Origin: Hydrogeniiclostridium mannosilyticum
GTDB lineage: Bacteria; Bacillota; Clostridia; Oscillospirales; Acutalibacteraceae
Direction of reading: 5' to 3'
DNA length: 64,000 nucleotides
NCBI RefSeq assembly: GCF_003268275.1
Contig: NZ_QLYR01000001.1
Coordinates: forward strand, 434,001 to 498,000
Shown: one piece after another, positions 8,611-18,087 of the stretch
Layout: every line of letters starts with the position of its first letter
Numbering within the stretch: the stretch's first letter is position 1
Notes under the pieces: model-generated
What the model was told of the DNA's origin: nothing
The model's database searches: none
Seen by the model: only the letters and a program-made list of their open reading frames with translations
Translations under genes and position numbers: made by a program

Positions 8611-9096
8611 TTATTTGTGGTATTTACCGTTTCTATTGATCTGAAACGCCCGATAAATTTGTTCGCACAGCATAACGCGGGCCAGCTGATGCGGGAAAGT
8701 CATGGGCGACATGGAAAGCCGCTTCTGTGCCGACGCCTTCACCCCGGGACTCAAGCCATAGGAACTGCCGATGAAAAACACCAGCTCGCTTTTCCCTGCC
8801 AGTGCCGCTGCCGCAATATCCTCCGCCAGCCCCTCCGAGGAGTCCAGCTTCCCCTCAATACATAACGCGGCCTTGTAAGCCTCCGCATTACCGGCCCGGG
8901 ACAAAAGCCGTTCCCCTTCCTCTTCCAAGGCTCGTTCAATTTGGGCCGGGGCAGGGTTTTCGGGCAAACGGCTCTCCGGGAGTTCTATAATTGTAAATTT
9001 ACACCACGCGGAAAGGCGTTTCGCATATTCATCGCAGGCCTCGCGCCAGTAGCGCTCCTTTAATTTTCCTATACATAAAACTGTAACCTTGATCAT
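8611..9096 (-). CDS. rlmH: 23S rRNA pseudouridine-1915 N3-methyltransferase
   Basis: This 161-residue SPOUT methyltransferase has the usual length for RlmH and methylates pseudouridine 1915 in helix 69 of 23S rRNA. Recognisable pieces are MIKVTVLCIGKLKERYW at the N-terminus, FFIGSSYGLSP (the knotted SAM site) near residue 110, and the conserved end with FPHQLARVMLCEQIYRAF and GKYHK. The ATG at 9096 begins the conserved N-terminus; upstream in-frame codons are not part of the family. It lies eight bases after the walJ-like gene and is probably cotranscribed with it. Confidence 0.97.
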   Translation of the reverse strand: MIKVTVLCIGKLKERYWREACDEYAKRLSAWCKFTIIELPESRLPENPAPAQIERALEEEGERLLSRAGNAEAYKAALCIEGKLDSSEGLAEDIAAAALAGKSELVFFIGSSYGLSPGVKASAQKRLSMSPMTFPHQLARVMLCEQIYRAFQINRNGKYHK

Positions 9097-9104
9097 AAGC
9101 GGAA

Positions 9105-9899
9105 TTAAAAAATCGTTACCTTTCCCGCCGTGTTCTCTCTGGGGGCAACCGACAGCTGAAAGTCCACCCCACTCTGAAAGCCATTCATTGTCAGCGAGCA
9201 CAGCGCAGTCTGATATGCCAAATCGGGCGTGTTGTTCTCCTTACTCAAATGCGCCAGAAAAAAACGTGCCGTGCCGTTTTTCAGCAGGCCGCAGAGCTCC
9301 TGCGCGCAGGATTCATTGCTCAAATGGCCTGTATCCGACAGAATACGCCGCTTCAGCGGGTAAGGATAGGGGCCGTTTTGAAGCATGCCGACATCGTGGT
9401 TGGATTCCAGCACCACCAAATCCGACCCCTGTACCGCCTGCCGTACAGAGTCGGACATAAACCCGAGGTCCGTCGCCACAGAAAGCGTCCTGCCGTCCTC
9501 CGTCGTAATTCGGTACCCTATGCTTTCAGCACTGTCATGGGAAGTCCGAAATGCTTTTATGTACATACCGGCGCACTCGACACCGCCGCCCGGAAAGGGG
9601 ACCGCCTTTGCCACCCCATTTAAGCAGCCCATGCGTTCCATCTCTGCAAGCGTTCCCGGGGAGGCGAATACCGGCAGGCGATTCTTGGAGGCAAACACGC
9701 GGACGCCGTTGATATGGTCGGAATGTTCATGTGTAATAAAAACCGCCTGAACCGCCCGAAGCGGAATCCCACAAATATCCAGCATTGTGGTCAGCTGCTT
9801 TGCACTTTTACCGGCATCAACCAAAATACCATAATCGCCGGAACCAATATAATATGAATTTCCGCTGCTCCCACTAAAGAGCGGGCAAAAACGAGCCAC
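9105..9899 (-). CDS. walJ: Metallo-beta-lactamase-fold hydrolase, WalJ/YycJ-like
   Basis: A 264-residue MBL-fold protein. The N-terminus RFCPLFSGSSGNSYYIG and the metal motif THEHSDH near residue 56, with further His and Asp ligands, match the YycJ/WalJ group. These are cytoplasmic nuclease-like hydrolases linked to cell-wall and DNA-replication coordination in Firmicutes. The GTG at 9899 is preferred because AGGAGG lies ten bases upstream and it begins the conserved N-terminus. walJ often accompanies walRK, but no two-component genes occur here; only the rlmH neighbour is kept. An intrinsic terminator separates it from murA upstream. Confidence 0.87.
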   Translation of the reverse strand: MARFCPLFSGSSGNSYYIGSGDYGILVDAGKSAKQLTTMLDICGIPLRAVQAVFITHEHSDHINGVRVFASKNRLPVFASPGTLAEMERMGCLNGVAKAVPFPGGGVECAGMYIKAFRTSHDSAESIGYRITTEDGRTLSVATDLGFMSDSVRQAVQGSDLVVLESNHDVGMLQNGPYPYPLKRRILSDTGHLSNESCAQELCGLLKNGTARFFLAHLSKENNTPDLAYQTALCSLTMNGFQSGVDFQLSVAPRENTAGKVTIF

Positions 9900-9922
9900 T
9901 AAAGCAAACCCTCCTAACAAAG

Positions 9923-9946
9923 AAAAAAGGGGAACCTATTCCCCTC
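9923..9946 (-). terminator. Terminator after murA
   Basis: On the minus strand GGGGAA-TAGG-TTCCCC is followed by six T residues. It sits between murA and the walJ-like gene, just upstream of the latter's ribosome site. Confidence 0.75.
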
Positions 9947-9960
9947 TCAAAAGCCCTGTA

Positions 9961-11259
9961 TTATATAGCACGCGGGATTGCAGGTTCCGGAACACTGAGC
10001 CGTTTTATATCCGCCCCTAATGCCTGCATTTTTTCCACAATGCATTCATAGCCGCGTTCAATGTGAAAAATATCCTCAATTTGCGTCACCCCATGCGCGC
10101 ATAAGCCGGCAATCAACATGGCAACACCTGCGCGAAGGTCGGTAGCCTTCACCGGCGCGCCGTTGAGATGCTCCACACCCTCAATAACCGCCAGATGCCC
10201 GTCTACCGAAATCTGCGCGCCCATTCGCTTAAGCTCCTCAACATAGCGAAAACGGTTGTCAAAAATACTTTCATTGACAATGCTTGTCCCCTGAGCGATT
10301 GAGAGCAGTGTTGTAATCTGCGGTTGCATATCCGTGGGAAAACCGGGGTGCGGCATTGTCTTGATATTGCACTTATTCAGCGTGCCGCTACGGACCACCC
10401 GGATGGAGTCATCGTATTCCTCCACGGTTACGCCCATCTCCTCCAGCTTGGCGGAAATAGACTCCAAATGCTTGGGGATCACATTGCGGATGAGAACGTC
10501 CCCGCCGGTCGCTGCGGCCGCCACCATGTAGGTGCCTGCCTCTATCTGGTCTGGAATAATGGAATAGGTGGTTCCGCCCAAATAGCTGCAGCCGTGAATT
10601 TTAATTACATCCGTTCCAGCGCCGCGGATATCCGCCCCCATCGAGTTCAGGAAGTTCGCCACATCGACAACATGCGGCTCCTTCGCGGCATTTTCAATGA
10701 CCGTTGTGCCCTGGGCCCGAACGGCTGCCAAAATAATATTGATGGTAGCACCCACGGAAATAATATCCAGATAAATGCTGTTGCCCTTTAATTTCTCGGC
10801 GAAAATATCAACCATTCCGCCCTCTAAGCTGTATTTAGCCCCCAGTGCGGTAAAGCCCTTCAGGTGCTGATCGATTGGACGGACACCAAAATTGCAGCCG
10901 CCGGGCATGCCGACCACCGCATGAGAAAAACGCCCGAGCAAAGCCCCCATCAGGTAGCTGGAACCACGCGACTGCCGTACCAGCTCATACGGCGCCACAT
11001 GCGTTTTTATGGTGGTTGGATCAATTTCAATGGTCGAACGGTTTACAGTACGCACCTTCGCACCCATATCATCCAAAATACGGACAATGGAAGCCACATC
11101 TGTAATATCCGGTATATTCTCAATACGGCAGATGCCGTCGCACAAAACAGACCCGCAGACGATGGCCAGGGCCGCGTTTTTCGCACCGCTGATGCTTACT
11201 TCCCCATGAAGCCGGTTACCGCCATTGATTACAAATTTATCCAATGCTACACGCTCCAA
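9961..11259 (-). CDS. murA: UDP-N-acetylglucosamine 1-carboxyvinyltransferase (MurA)
   Basis: A 432-residue EPSP-synthase-fold enzyme that transfers enolpyruvate from PEP to UDP-GlcNAc, the first committed step of peptidoglycan synthesis. The N-terminal GGNRLHGEVSISGAKNAAL holds the conserved substrate-binding Lys. MPGGCNFGVRPIDQH near residue 117 contains the catalytic Cys that fosfomycin alkylates, so this is not a naturally resistant Asp variant. LRAGVAMLIAG occurs near residue 375. Firmicutes often carry two MurA paralogues, and which one this is cannot be told here. It is monocistronic, with promoter 11395-11423 and terminator 9923-9946. Confidence 0.97.
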   Translation of the reverse strand: MERVALDKFVINGGNRLHGEVSISGAKNAALAIVCGSVLCDGICRIENIPDITDVASIVRILDDMGAKVRTVNRSTIEIDPTTIKTHVAPYELVRQSRGSSYLMGALLGRFSHAVVGMPGGCNFGVRPIDQHLKGFTALGAKYSLEGGMVDIFAEKLKGNSIYLDIISVGATINIILAAVRAQGTTVIENAAKEPHVVDVANFLNSMGADIRGAGTDVIKIHGCSYLGGTTYSIIPDQIEAGTYMVAAAATGGDVLIRNVIPKHLESISAKLEEMGVTVEEYDDSIRVVRSGTLNKCNIKTMPHPGFPTDMQPQITTLLSIAQGTSIVNESIFDNRFRYVEELKRMGAQISVDGHLAVIEGVEHLNGAPVKATDLRAGVAMLIAGLCAHGVTQIEDIFHIERGYECIVEKMQALGADIKRLSVPEPAIPRAI

Positions 11260-11394
11260 TCTATATCAATCACACGTTACTATTATAACAAAAAAACATG
11301 AAATATTTATTCAGAGAACAAATTTTATAAAACGAATAAAATCCGTGATATTAGCAAAAAAATCGTGGCGCTCTTATGCAAGATAGCTCTATAA

Positions 11395-11423
11395 AGCATA
11401 ATACAAACCCGCATAAAAGTCAA
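11395..11423 (-). promoter_or_regulatory. Promoter of murA
   Basis: On the minus strand TTGACT (11418-11423), a 17-base spacer and TATGCT (11395-11400). The leader is about 130 bases. Confidence 0.65.
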
Positions 11424-11494
11424 CAGCTTAATGCGGCAGGCATCCCCTATCGCAAGCGGGAAAAGCTCCATATACATGCTGGAAAATTATCCCA

Positions 11495-13201
11495 TTACCC
11501 TACATACTGAAGCGGGTTTTGCAAGGCGCCGTTGACCCGGACCTCAAAATGCAGATGCGCACCAGTTGAGTTGCCGGTGCTGCCGACCAATGCAATGGTC
11601 TGGCCCTTTGCCACCTTATCCCCCACAGACACCAGCAGCCGGCTGCTGTGGGCATATAAGGTTGTCATGCCGTTTCCATGGTTGATAATAATATAGTTTC
11701 CATAGCTGCTGTGATAGCCAGCCGTTGTAACAACACCGCCGTCGGCAGCAACAATGGGCTTTCCAGCCGCCGCACCGCCGGAAATGTCAAGCCCGGTGTG
11801 AAAGCTTCCCCAACGGTATTCATAATAGGTAGTAATTATACGAAGGGACGGTGTAGGCCAAATCAAAAGCCCGCTGCCTATTCCCGGCTCATATCCGGTA
11901 GGCCGTTTCTTCGTACCCGTTACCACCACTTTATCGGTGGGCTCACTGACAACCACCTCGGAAACCTTTTCCCGGTTCACCTCTTCGCCGTCGATATAGG
12001 TAACGCGATCCGTCTGCTCCTTGACGCCGTTTACCCCCTGAACGCGCACCGCCGTGTAATCGGTGTACTGGGAATCGTCATTTTCCGTGACCGTGGAATA
12101 GGGGATTTCCTCCTCATAGGTTTCTAATTTTGTCACCTCTACCTCGAGCATCTTCTTTGGAATGTTAACCATTAATATATTGCCCGGCTGCAGCTCCTCC
12201 TCTGTTAAACTCGGATTAATGGTACGCAGCTCCGTCTGAGATAAGGCAAAGCTCTCAGCGATGTTGTCAATGGAGTCGTTCTCTTGAACCTTATAAGCTC
12301 TCGGAGAGAGGCCGGTCCCCTGAAGCATTGCGCTGAGCTCATTGCTGCTGATAAAGGCCGACGTCGGGAATAGGCCGGTCGTTGTCTCAATATGCTGTGC
12401 AAACTGCGCCTCGGCCTTGGAATCGCCCTGCTTGGCCTCCTCCAAAATTTCGTTCAAGATGTGGTTTAAATCCGCGCTGCTCTTCACTACGCCGACAATT
12501 TTTCCATCGACAGACAAGCCCGTCCCCTCTGCAATAATGCCGTCCGACTGCTCAATAATAGCATCGCAGACAGCCGCCGCACTGGTGTAGGCGCTTTTGT
12601 CTGCGGCTACAAGGGAGAAAACCGGGGTCAAAGAAACCGCGGCCTCCGCATCCTGAGGCGCTGCATGAACCATGCGCGCATTGACCATATCTGTCGCAGC
12701 ATCGAATGTGCTTTCGTCCTGTATAACGCCAACCTGCTCGTCGCCGTAACTCAGCAGCAGCCCAAACTCCAGGCCGCTCCAGTACTGAACGGTAAAAAAC
12801 AGGGCTATCACGGCTGCCGCCGGCGCTGCCACATTGATGATTGCCCAAAACACCTTGCGGTGGCGAACCATGCTTTTACTCACAACGCTGAAAAACTCTT
12901 CCATCATTTGCAAAAGTCCGAAGGAGCGAGCCTTTTGCAGACGGGCCCTTGCAATTTTTAGCCCTTCACCGAGCGCCCTGGATTCAGCCTTAAGCCCGGC
13001 GATCCAACGTCCGGTGAGGCGGTTCAGCCAAAGGCCTATAAACATCCATAAGGGGCGCAGCTTTTTTTTGAGCCAGCGGCCCAGTTTTTTCAAAACGCGA
13101 ACCGACTGCACCCCGACAATATAGAGAAAACGCGAGAGCCGCGTCAAACGAGCGCCCCCGTTATTTTGTCCTTCCTGTTTCATTTTCTCCTGTCTTTTCA
13201 T
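11495..13201 (-). CDS. Membrane-anchored M23 peptidoglycan endopeptidase with LysM and G5 domains
   Basis: A 568-residue protein. A long basic N-terminal cytoplasmic region (about 1-120) precedes one membrane segment (FWAIINVAAPAAAVIALFF). Outside follow a spacer domain, a LysM module (about 305-355, with NDSIDNIAESFALS), a G5 domain (about 355-430) and a C-terminal M23 metallopeptidase. The peptidase has the zinc ligands in FHTGLDISG and the HLHFEVRVNG end, with LYAHSS between them. It probably cleaves peptide cross-bridges during growth or spore-related remodelling. AAGGAG stands nine bases before ATG 13201. Its promoter (13256-13284) is followed by a perfect palindrome, so it is likely under repressor control. 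The roughly 120-residue cytoplasmic leader is unusual for the family. Confidence 0.9.
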   Translation of the reverse strand: MKRQEKMKQEGQNNGGARLTRLSRFLYIVGVQSVRVLKKLGRWLKKKLRPLWMFIGLWLNRLTGRWIAGLKAESRALGEGLKIARARLQKARSFGLLQMMEEFFSVVSKSMVRHRKVFWAIINVAAPAAAVIALFFTVQYWSGLEFGLLLSYGDEQVGVIQDESTFDAATDMVNARMVHAAPQDAEAAVSLTPVFSLVAADKSAYTSAAAVCDAIIEQSDGIIAEGTGLSVDGKIVGVVKSSADLNHILNEILEEAKQGDSKAEAQFAQHIETTTGLFPTSAFISSNELSAMLQGTGLSPRAYKVQENDSIDNIAESFALSQTELRTINPSLTEEELQPGNILMVNIPKKMLEVEVTKLETYEEEIPYSTVTENDDSQYTDYTAVRVQGVNGVKEQTDRVTYIDGEEVNREKVSEVVVSEPTDKVVVTGTKKRPTGYEPGIGSGLLIWPTPSLRIITTYYEYRWGSFHTGLDISGGAAAGKPIVAADGGVVTTAGYHSSYGNYIIINHGNGMTTLYAHSSRLLVSVGDKVAKGQTIALVGSTGNSTGAHLHFEVRVNGALQNPLQYVG

Positions 13202-13225
13202 GCCAAATAACTCCTTTAAAAAGAC

Positions 13226-13245
13226 TGGTTACAATTTTGTAACCA
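13226..13245. promoter_or_regulatory. Perfect palindromic operator upstream of the M23 gene
   Basis: TGGTTACAA-TT-TTGTAACCA has nine-base arms and covers roughly +4 to +23 of the predicted transcript. A bound repressor there would block transcription. The cognate regulator is unknown. Confidence 0.55.
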
Positions 13246-13255
13246 AACTTAAATT

Positions 13256-13284
13256 ATTATAAAACATTTTTTTGTATTTTGCAA
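13256..13284 (-). promoter_or_regulatory. Promoter of the M23 endopeptidase gene
   Basis: On the minus strand TTGCAA (13279-13284), a 17-base spacer and TATAAT (13256-13261). Confidence 0.7.
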
Positions 13285-13454
13285 GCGCCGTTTCTTCTGT
13301 TTTAACCTATGGAAGAGGATTATGTGTATAAACTTAAAACGCCCGTCCAACATTGTGCCGCCAGCTCATTTTCCAGCCGTGATTTAGGCGCCGGATTTGA
13401 CATATCTGTCCGTTTTATTTTAGGCCTTCACGCCTGTTCATCCCCGCAAAAAAT

Positions 13455-13498
13455 AAACGCAAAAATCCGGCCAAAAAATTTCTTCGACCGGATTTTAG
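13455..13498 (-). terminator. Terminator after luxS
   Basis: AAAATCCGG (13462-13470) pairs with CCGGATTTT (13488-13496). A T-rich tract follows on the minus strand. The remainder of 13285-13542 holds nothing recognisable. Confidence 0.75.
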
Positions 13499-13542
13499 CT
13501 TTTATTTAATAAATACGTCAATTTATCTCGTATTTAAACTAT

Positions 13543-14001
13543 TTAATTCTGATATTGTAATTGTTCAGGAATCCAGTGCTCAATAATTCCTATAAATTTC
13601 CTTGCCTGACGAGTCGCATCCGCCAAGTCGTGCTCCAGGTAATTGCCACACTCCTCCGGAGTCGTCCCCGGTACGGGGCCCGCGTAGGCAGCAATTTTGC
13701 CAAAAATCTCCTGAATCAGGGCAATGGCCTGCTCATGGGAAAGCCCGGTTACCAAAAAATAAAAACCTGTGCGGCAGCCCATCGGGCCAAAATAAATGAC
13801 ATGGTCTTTTTCCGCCGAATTACGTGCAAACGTTGCAAACAGATGCTCGATGGTATGCATGGTGGGGTTGGGCAAAAAGGGCGGGCAGTTGGGCCTGCAC
13901 AAGCGAATATCATAGGTCACGACGTCATGGTCAATCCGCGACAGATAAATCCCCGGCAATAGCTTATTATGATTGACGCAAAAACTGGCAATTCTCTCCA
14001 T
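13543..14001 (-). CDS. luxS: S-ribosylhomocysteine lyase (LuxS)
   Basis: A 152-residue protein, the normal length for LuxS. It splits S-ribosylhomocysteine into homocysteine and DPD, the precursor of autoinducer-2. The metal-binding HTIEHLFATFARNS (HxxEH) lies near residue 49 and MGCRTGFYF supplies the catalytic Cys. The ATG at 14001 starts the conserved MERIASF and follows AGGAAG by nine bases; an upstream in-frame start is not needed. It lies 22 bases after the phospholipase C-like gene and may be cotranscribed. No Pfs/MTAN gene lies next to it, although a purine nucleoside phosphorylase occurs 20 kb away. Confidence 0.97.
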   Translation of the reverse strand: MERIASFCVNHNKLLPGIYLSRIDHDVVTYDIRLCRPNCPPFLPNPTMHTIEHLFATFARNSAEKDHVIYFGPMGCRTGFYFLVTGLSHEQAIALIQEIFGKIAAYAGPVPGTTPEECGNYLEHDLADATRQARKFIGIIEHWIPEQLQYQN

Positions 14002-14023
14002 AGCTGTTTTCTTCCTTCCATCT

Positions 14024-14914
14024 TTAATCAAAAGGGATATTCTGAGTCAGCCGTTCAAAATCAGTGCAGCCCGGCAGTTGTTCTATCATGGCGAGCGCCT
14101 CCGGCACCGCGCTTTCATAAAGCTCAAAAAAGCTCGCTGTCTTTACAGGGCCGTCTTCCGGCGGCCAATGCCACTCCGCCTGCTGCAAATTGGCATAATC
14201 CACATCCTCTTCGAGCATCCCCCGCATATGGCAGGAGATTACCCGCCTCTTTTTCCGCCGTTCAAAACGCTCGACCAAACTTTTTTTCAGCCCTGTTCTG
14301 TCTGTTAAAAGGCCAAAAATTTTCCGGCAGTCCTGCGTTGCCTGGAACAACTGGGCCTCCGTCTTGTTCAGGCCGAAGAGCTCTGCCAATACTGCCCGGT
14401 AGAGAGCGGCAATGCCATGCTGCACCGGCACATCGCCGGGTACCGTTTTCTTTAGGGAAAATTCCGTCGGCAGAGCGCCCTTCTCGTAGCGGAGCGTAAT
14501 CACATCCAGGGCAGACTCCACCTGATTATGAAAAATATCCTCCGTTTGCTCCGGCTCCTTTGCCAGGAGAGCCCGGGCTTCCCACTCAATAAAAGGGTGG
14601 CATCTCCGATCTAAAACATAATGGCAGACAAAGCCGTAGACATAGGAACGCAGCAGCTCAGCATGCTCCCCAGACGGTATATTCCGCCATAGGGCCTCCA
14701 GTGTTCTGGACGGAGGCTCCTCGTGCAGCCTGCCGCCAAGCGGCTCCAGGCTCTCACCCTTTTGCCACGGCAGATAGCGGTGGCTAAAAAGAAAATCCGG
14801 CCCCTGGGCGCCCCATATAAAAGCGTGCTCATTCAAAACCAATGCCGAATCCTTTTTCCTCCAGGCCTCCCATACCCGCCGGGCATGTAAATAATGCGTA
14901 ATAGCCGCCGGCAT
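14024..14914 (-). CDS. Zinc-dependent phospholipase C-like family protein
   Basis: A 296-residue, mostly helical protein. The start MPAAITHYLHA with GAQGPDFLFSHRY, and a conserved CHYVLDRRCHPFIEW near residue 95, match the zinc-dependent PLC / S1-P1 nuclease-like fold common in Clostridia. The His and Asp residues of these motifs would hold the metal cluster. There is no signal peptide, so unlike clostridial alpha-toxins it is probably cytoplasmic, and its true substrate is unknown. GGGGGG stands five bases before the ATG. It is upstream of, and close to, luxS. Confidence 0.75.
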   Translation of the reverse strand: MPAAITHYLHARRVWEAWRKKDSALVLNEHAFIWGAQGPDFLFSHRYLPWQKGESLEPLGGRLHEEPPSRTLEALWRNIPSGEHAELLRSYVYGFVCHYVLDRRCHPFIEWEARALLAKEPEQTEDIFHNQVESALDVITLRYEKGALPTEFSLKKTVPGDVPVQHGIAALYRAVLAELFGLNKTEAQLFQATQDCRKIFGLLTDRTGLKKSLVERFERRKKRRVISCHMRGMLEEDVDYANLQQAEWHWPPEDGPVKTASFFELYESAVPEALAMIEQLPGCTDFERLTQNIPFD

Positions 14915-14994
14915 CTTATCCCCCCTTAATAAAAATATAATACGGCCGACACAATCCGTTCCCCTGCATATGTCGTCTGCCGCTATAGAAAGAG

Positions 14995-15028
14995 ATCGCC
15001 GCCGAAAATAAATTTTTCGGACGGCGAT
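14995..15028 (-). terminator. Hairpin downstream of the P-loop kinase gene
   Basis: ATCGCCG arms enclose a further CGAAAA/TTTTCG stem. The trailing sequence CTCTTTCT is only moderately T-rich. Confidence 0.6.
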
Positions 15029-15036
15029 GCCTTCAC

Positions 15037-15555
15037 TTATGTTGTTTCACCCAAAGAACCGGCAGTAACACGGCGGTAAATCATCTCAACCGCATCTTCC
15101 AGGCTCAAATCCTCTTTCAAAACGGTTTCAGCAATGATGGTAAGATAATCCCGCTCTCTCCACCATCCACGCATTTCCGTCTCACCAAAATCAAACCGAT
15201 TTGGTTTAGTCCTGTGCCTGCGCAGCGTTTCTTCAAAAGATAGCTCATAAAAATAGGCAAAGATATTGGCGCCATATTCCTCCAGAGCTGTTTGAAACAG
15301 CCCATGGTACTGGACGGAATCCAGAATTCCCTCCAATATGGTAACCGCTGAATGCTGTCTGCCATATTTCAGCAGGTTTACCATCAAGGGCAGCGATTTC
15401 TCCTTTCCCTCCTGGCCCCACACATGCAGGATCTGCATGCGAATCATATCGTGAGAAAGCAGCATCGTGTTGGGCCCAAGCTTGTCCTGAAGCGCCTTTG
15501 CTACAGAAGTCTTACCGCTGCCGGAATTGCCTCTTAGAATAATCAGCTTTGACAT
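15037..15555 (-). CDS. Small P-loop kinase (AAA/zeta-toxin or nucleoside-kinase-like)
   Basis: A 172-residue P-loop protein beginning MSKLIILRGNSGSGKTSVAK, with a Walker A GNSGSGKT at residues 9-16. A Walker B-like strand occurs in VTILEGIL, and a lid region with Arg residues in LRRHRTKPNRFDFGE. The fold matches small-molecule kinases of the chloramphenicol phosphotransferase/zeta-toxin group. No antitoxin gene is adjacent, so a toxin role is not supported. The ATG at 15555 is chosen because GGAGG stands ten bases upstream and it directly starts the Walker A strand. The substrate is unknown. Confidence 0.75.
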   Translation of the reverse strand: MSKLIILRGNSGSGKTSVAKALQDKLGPNTMLLSHDMIRMQILHVWGQEGKEKSLPLMVNLLKYGRQHSAVTILEGILDSVQYHGLFQTALEEYGANIFAYFYELSFEETLRRHRTKPNRFDFGETEMRGWWRERDYLTIIAETVLKEDLSLEDAVEMIYRRVTAGSLGETT

Positions 15556-15645
15556 CCTGGCTATCCCTCCTATAGTAATGCTGAAACCACTTAGAACCCA
15601 GCCGGTGAAAAGTGAACGCACTTACCTTAACAAAAAATCATTCAT

Positions 15646-16366
<721 letters not shown>

Positions 16367-16380
<14 letters not shown>

Positions 16381-17077
16381 TCTTACGCAGCCTCCTCTCC
16401 AAAACGCCCAGCAGGAAGGTCAGAATGATGACGATTACTAAGTAAATAACAGCCTCGGCATAAAGCGGGTAACTGCTGTAGGTCGTGTTGCGGATGGAAT
16501 CCCCGCTCTTTACCAGCTCAGCCACGCCGATGTAACCGGCCACCGAGGTCTCTTTTAACAGCGCAATAAACTCATTGCCAATCGGCGGCAAAATATTTTT
16601 CAGGGCCTGTGGAAAAATAATTTTGATCATGGTGGTTCTGTAGGGTAATCCCAGCGAGCGCCCGGCCTCCATCTGCCCTCTATCCACAGACTGAATACCG
16701 CCGCGGATGACCTCTGCCACATAAGCGCCGGAATTGATGCCAAAGCCAATCATTGCCGCCGTCAAGGAGCTGGTACCGGAGGATAGAATGGAGTAGTACA
16801 GAATCAACAGCTGAACCAAAACCGGCGTTCCGCGGATAATGGTTAAATACAAGGTTGCAACGGCATTCAGTATTTTAAGCAAAATATTGGGCTTTGCACT
16901 GTTGGTATAAGACACCTTAATCAGTGCAATAATGGTACCAATCGCCAGGCCGATCAATATGGCGGCCAGCGTAATCAGCACCGTATTGCCCAAGCCGCTG
17001 AGTATGGTTTTCCAGCGGTCATATTTTATAAAGTTTGTAAAAAACTCATTGCCGAAGCCCTCGAAAAACTCGAGCAT
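16367..17077 (-). CDS. Polar amino-acid ABC transporter, permease
   Basis: A 236-residue integral membrane protein of the HisM/GlnP family with about five transmembrane helices. The coupling-helix EAA motif is visible in [20 protein letters not shown], followed by [18 protein letters not shown] single permease gene implies a homodimer. It is separated from the binding-protein gene by 85 bases that hold a partial terminator, and it overlaps the ATPase gene. Confidence 0.95.
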
Positions 17078-17117
17078 GGCCTTCCCTCATTTCTTACATC
17101 AATATAAACGGAAAAGC

Positions 17118-17135
17118 AGGGCGGCAAGCCGTCCT
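17118..17135 (-). terminator. Weak attenuator hairpin between binding-protein and permease genes
   Basis: On the minus strand AGGACGGC-TT-GCCGCCCT is followed by GCTTTTCC. Such leaky hairpins commonly keep the permease below the binding protein in expression. Confidence 0.5.
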
Positions 17136-17162
17136 ACTTTTTCTTTATTCCTCTGCCGTAGA

Positions 17163-17969
17163 TTATTCGCCCTCAAGAACGCTCCTGTACTGGTCAATCA
17201 AAGCATCCAGCTCGCCGTTTTCCTTCATTTCCTTCAGGACTTCGTTGATAACCTTCAGCGTCTCGGTGTCACCCTTCTTTACAGCGATGGCGTAATCCTC
17301 CTGGGTCAGCGCGTCCTCCAGCTTTACCACGTTGTCGCTGTTGCGCTCAACCAGCTTGGTCGCCGGGAAGTCGTCGATGACAACCGCGTCGATACGGCCC
17401 TTGATCAGGTCTGCTACCGCTTCCATACCAGTGTTGTAGCGAACGGTCTCGCCAACCTGGATGTCGCTTGAGCCATCCTCGTTCTTGCAGAACTCATCAC
17501 CCGTCGTGCCTTCCTGCACGCCGACCTTTTTGCCCTCCAAGTCCGTACGGCTCTTAATATCACTGTCCTTCAAAACAATGATGGACTGTGTCGCCACAAA
17601 ATAAGTATCTGAGAAGTCAACCTGTTCCTTCCGCTCATCGGTGATGCTGATGCCAGCTGCCGCAAACTGAGCTTTTCCAGACTGAACCTCTGTAATAACC
17701 GTCTTGAACTCAACATTGTGAATTTCCAGGGTCTTACCCATCTTTTCAGCAATTTTATTGGCGATTTCAATATCGATGCCCTTATACTCGTCGCCTTCCA
17801 TATACTCGAAAGGCTCAAACCCCGCATTGGTCGACATGATAACCGTTCCGCCCCCGGCTGCATCGCCGGACTGCGTGCCGCTGGCGGTATTGCCGCCGGA
17901 GCAGGCTGTCAAACCTGCGGCCATAGCCGCGGCCAAAAACAGTGCCGCAATTTTTTTACCCATTTTCAT
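17163..17969 (-). CDS. Polar amino-acid ABC transporter, substrate-binding lipoprotein
   Basis: A 268-residue lipoprotein with signal sequence MKMGKKIAALFLAAAMAAGL and lipobox LTAC, then a Gly/Ser-rich linker. The SBP family 3 signature follows: GFEPFEYMEGDEYKGIDIEI near residue 55 and QFAAAGISITDERK near residue 107, with an Arg-containing ligand pocket. It captures an amino acid outside the membrane and delivers it to the permease. It is the first gene of a three-gene operon behind a near-perfect promoter. ARG-box-like sequence at the promoter hints at arginine or another basic amino acid as ligand, but this is inference. Confidence 0.95.
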   Translation of the reverse strand: MKMGKKIAALFLAAAMAAGLTACSGGNTASGTQSGDAAGGGTVIMSTNAGFEPFEYMEGDEYKGIDIEIANKIAEKMGKTLEIHNVEFKTVITEVQSGKAQFAAAGISITDERKEQVDFSDTYFVATQSIIVLKDSDIKSRTDLEGKKVGVQEGTTGDEFCKNEDGSSDIQVGETVRYNTGMEAVADLIKGRIDAVVIDDFPATKLVERNSDNVVKLEDALTQEDYAIAVKKGDTETLKVINEVLKEMKENGELDALIDQYRSVLEGE

Positions 17970-18012
17970 ATTAGATTCCTCCTGATAGCAATCTTCCGTT
18001 TGAGTTGACTGT

Positions 18013-18041
18013 ATTATATCGCATATTTATTCAAATATCAA
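18013..18041 (-). promoter_or_regulatory. Near-consensus promoter of the amino-acid ABC operon
   Basis: On the minus strand TTGATA (18036-18041), 17 bases and TATAAT (18013-18018). The spacer TTTGAATAAATATGCGA resembles the ARG-box bound by ArgR/AhrC (TGAATAAAAATTCA type). Transcription would begin about 35 bases before the start codon. Confidence 0.8.
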
Positions 18042-18087
18042 GCATAAATATACAACTTTATTGAATTTATCTATCCTGTCTGAATTT

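Noticed and set aside
15037-15555. A zeta-type toxin of a toxin-antitoxin pair
   Set aside because: No antitoxin gene is adjacent, and the P-loop kinase fold is shared with many metabolic kinases.
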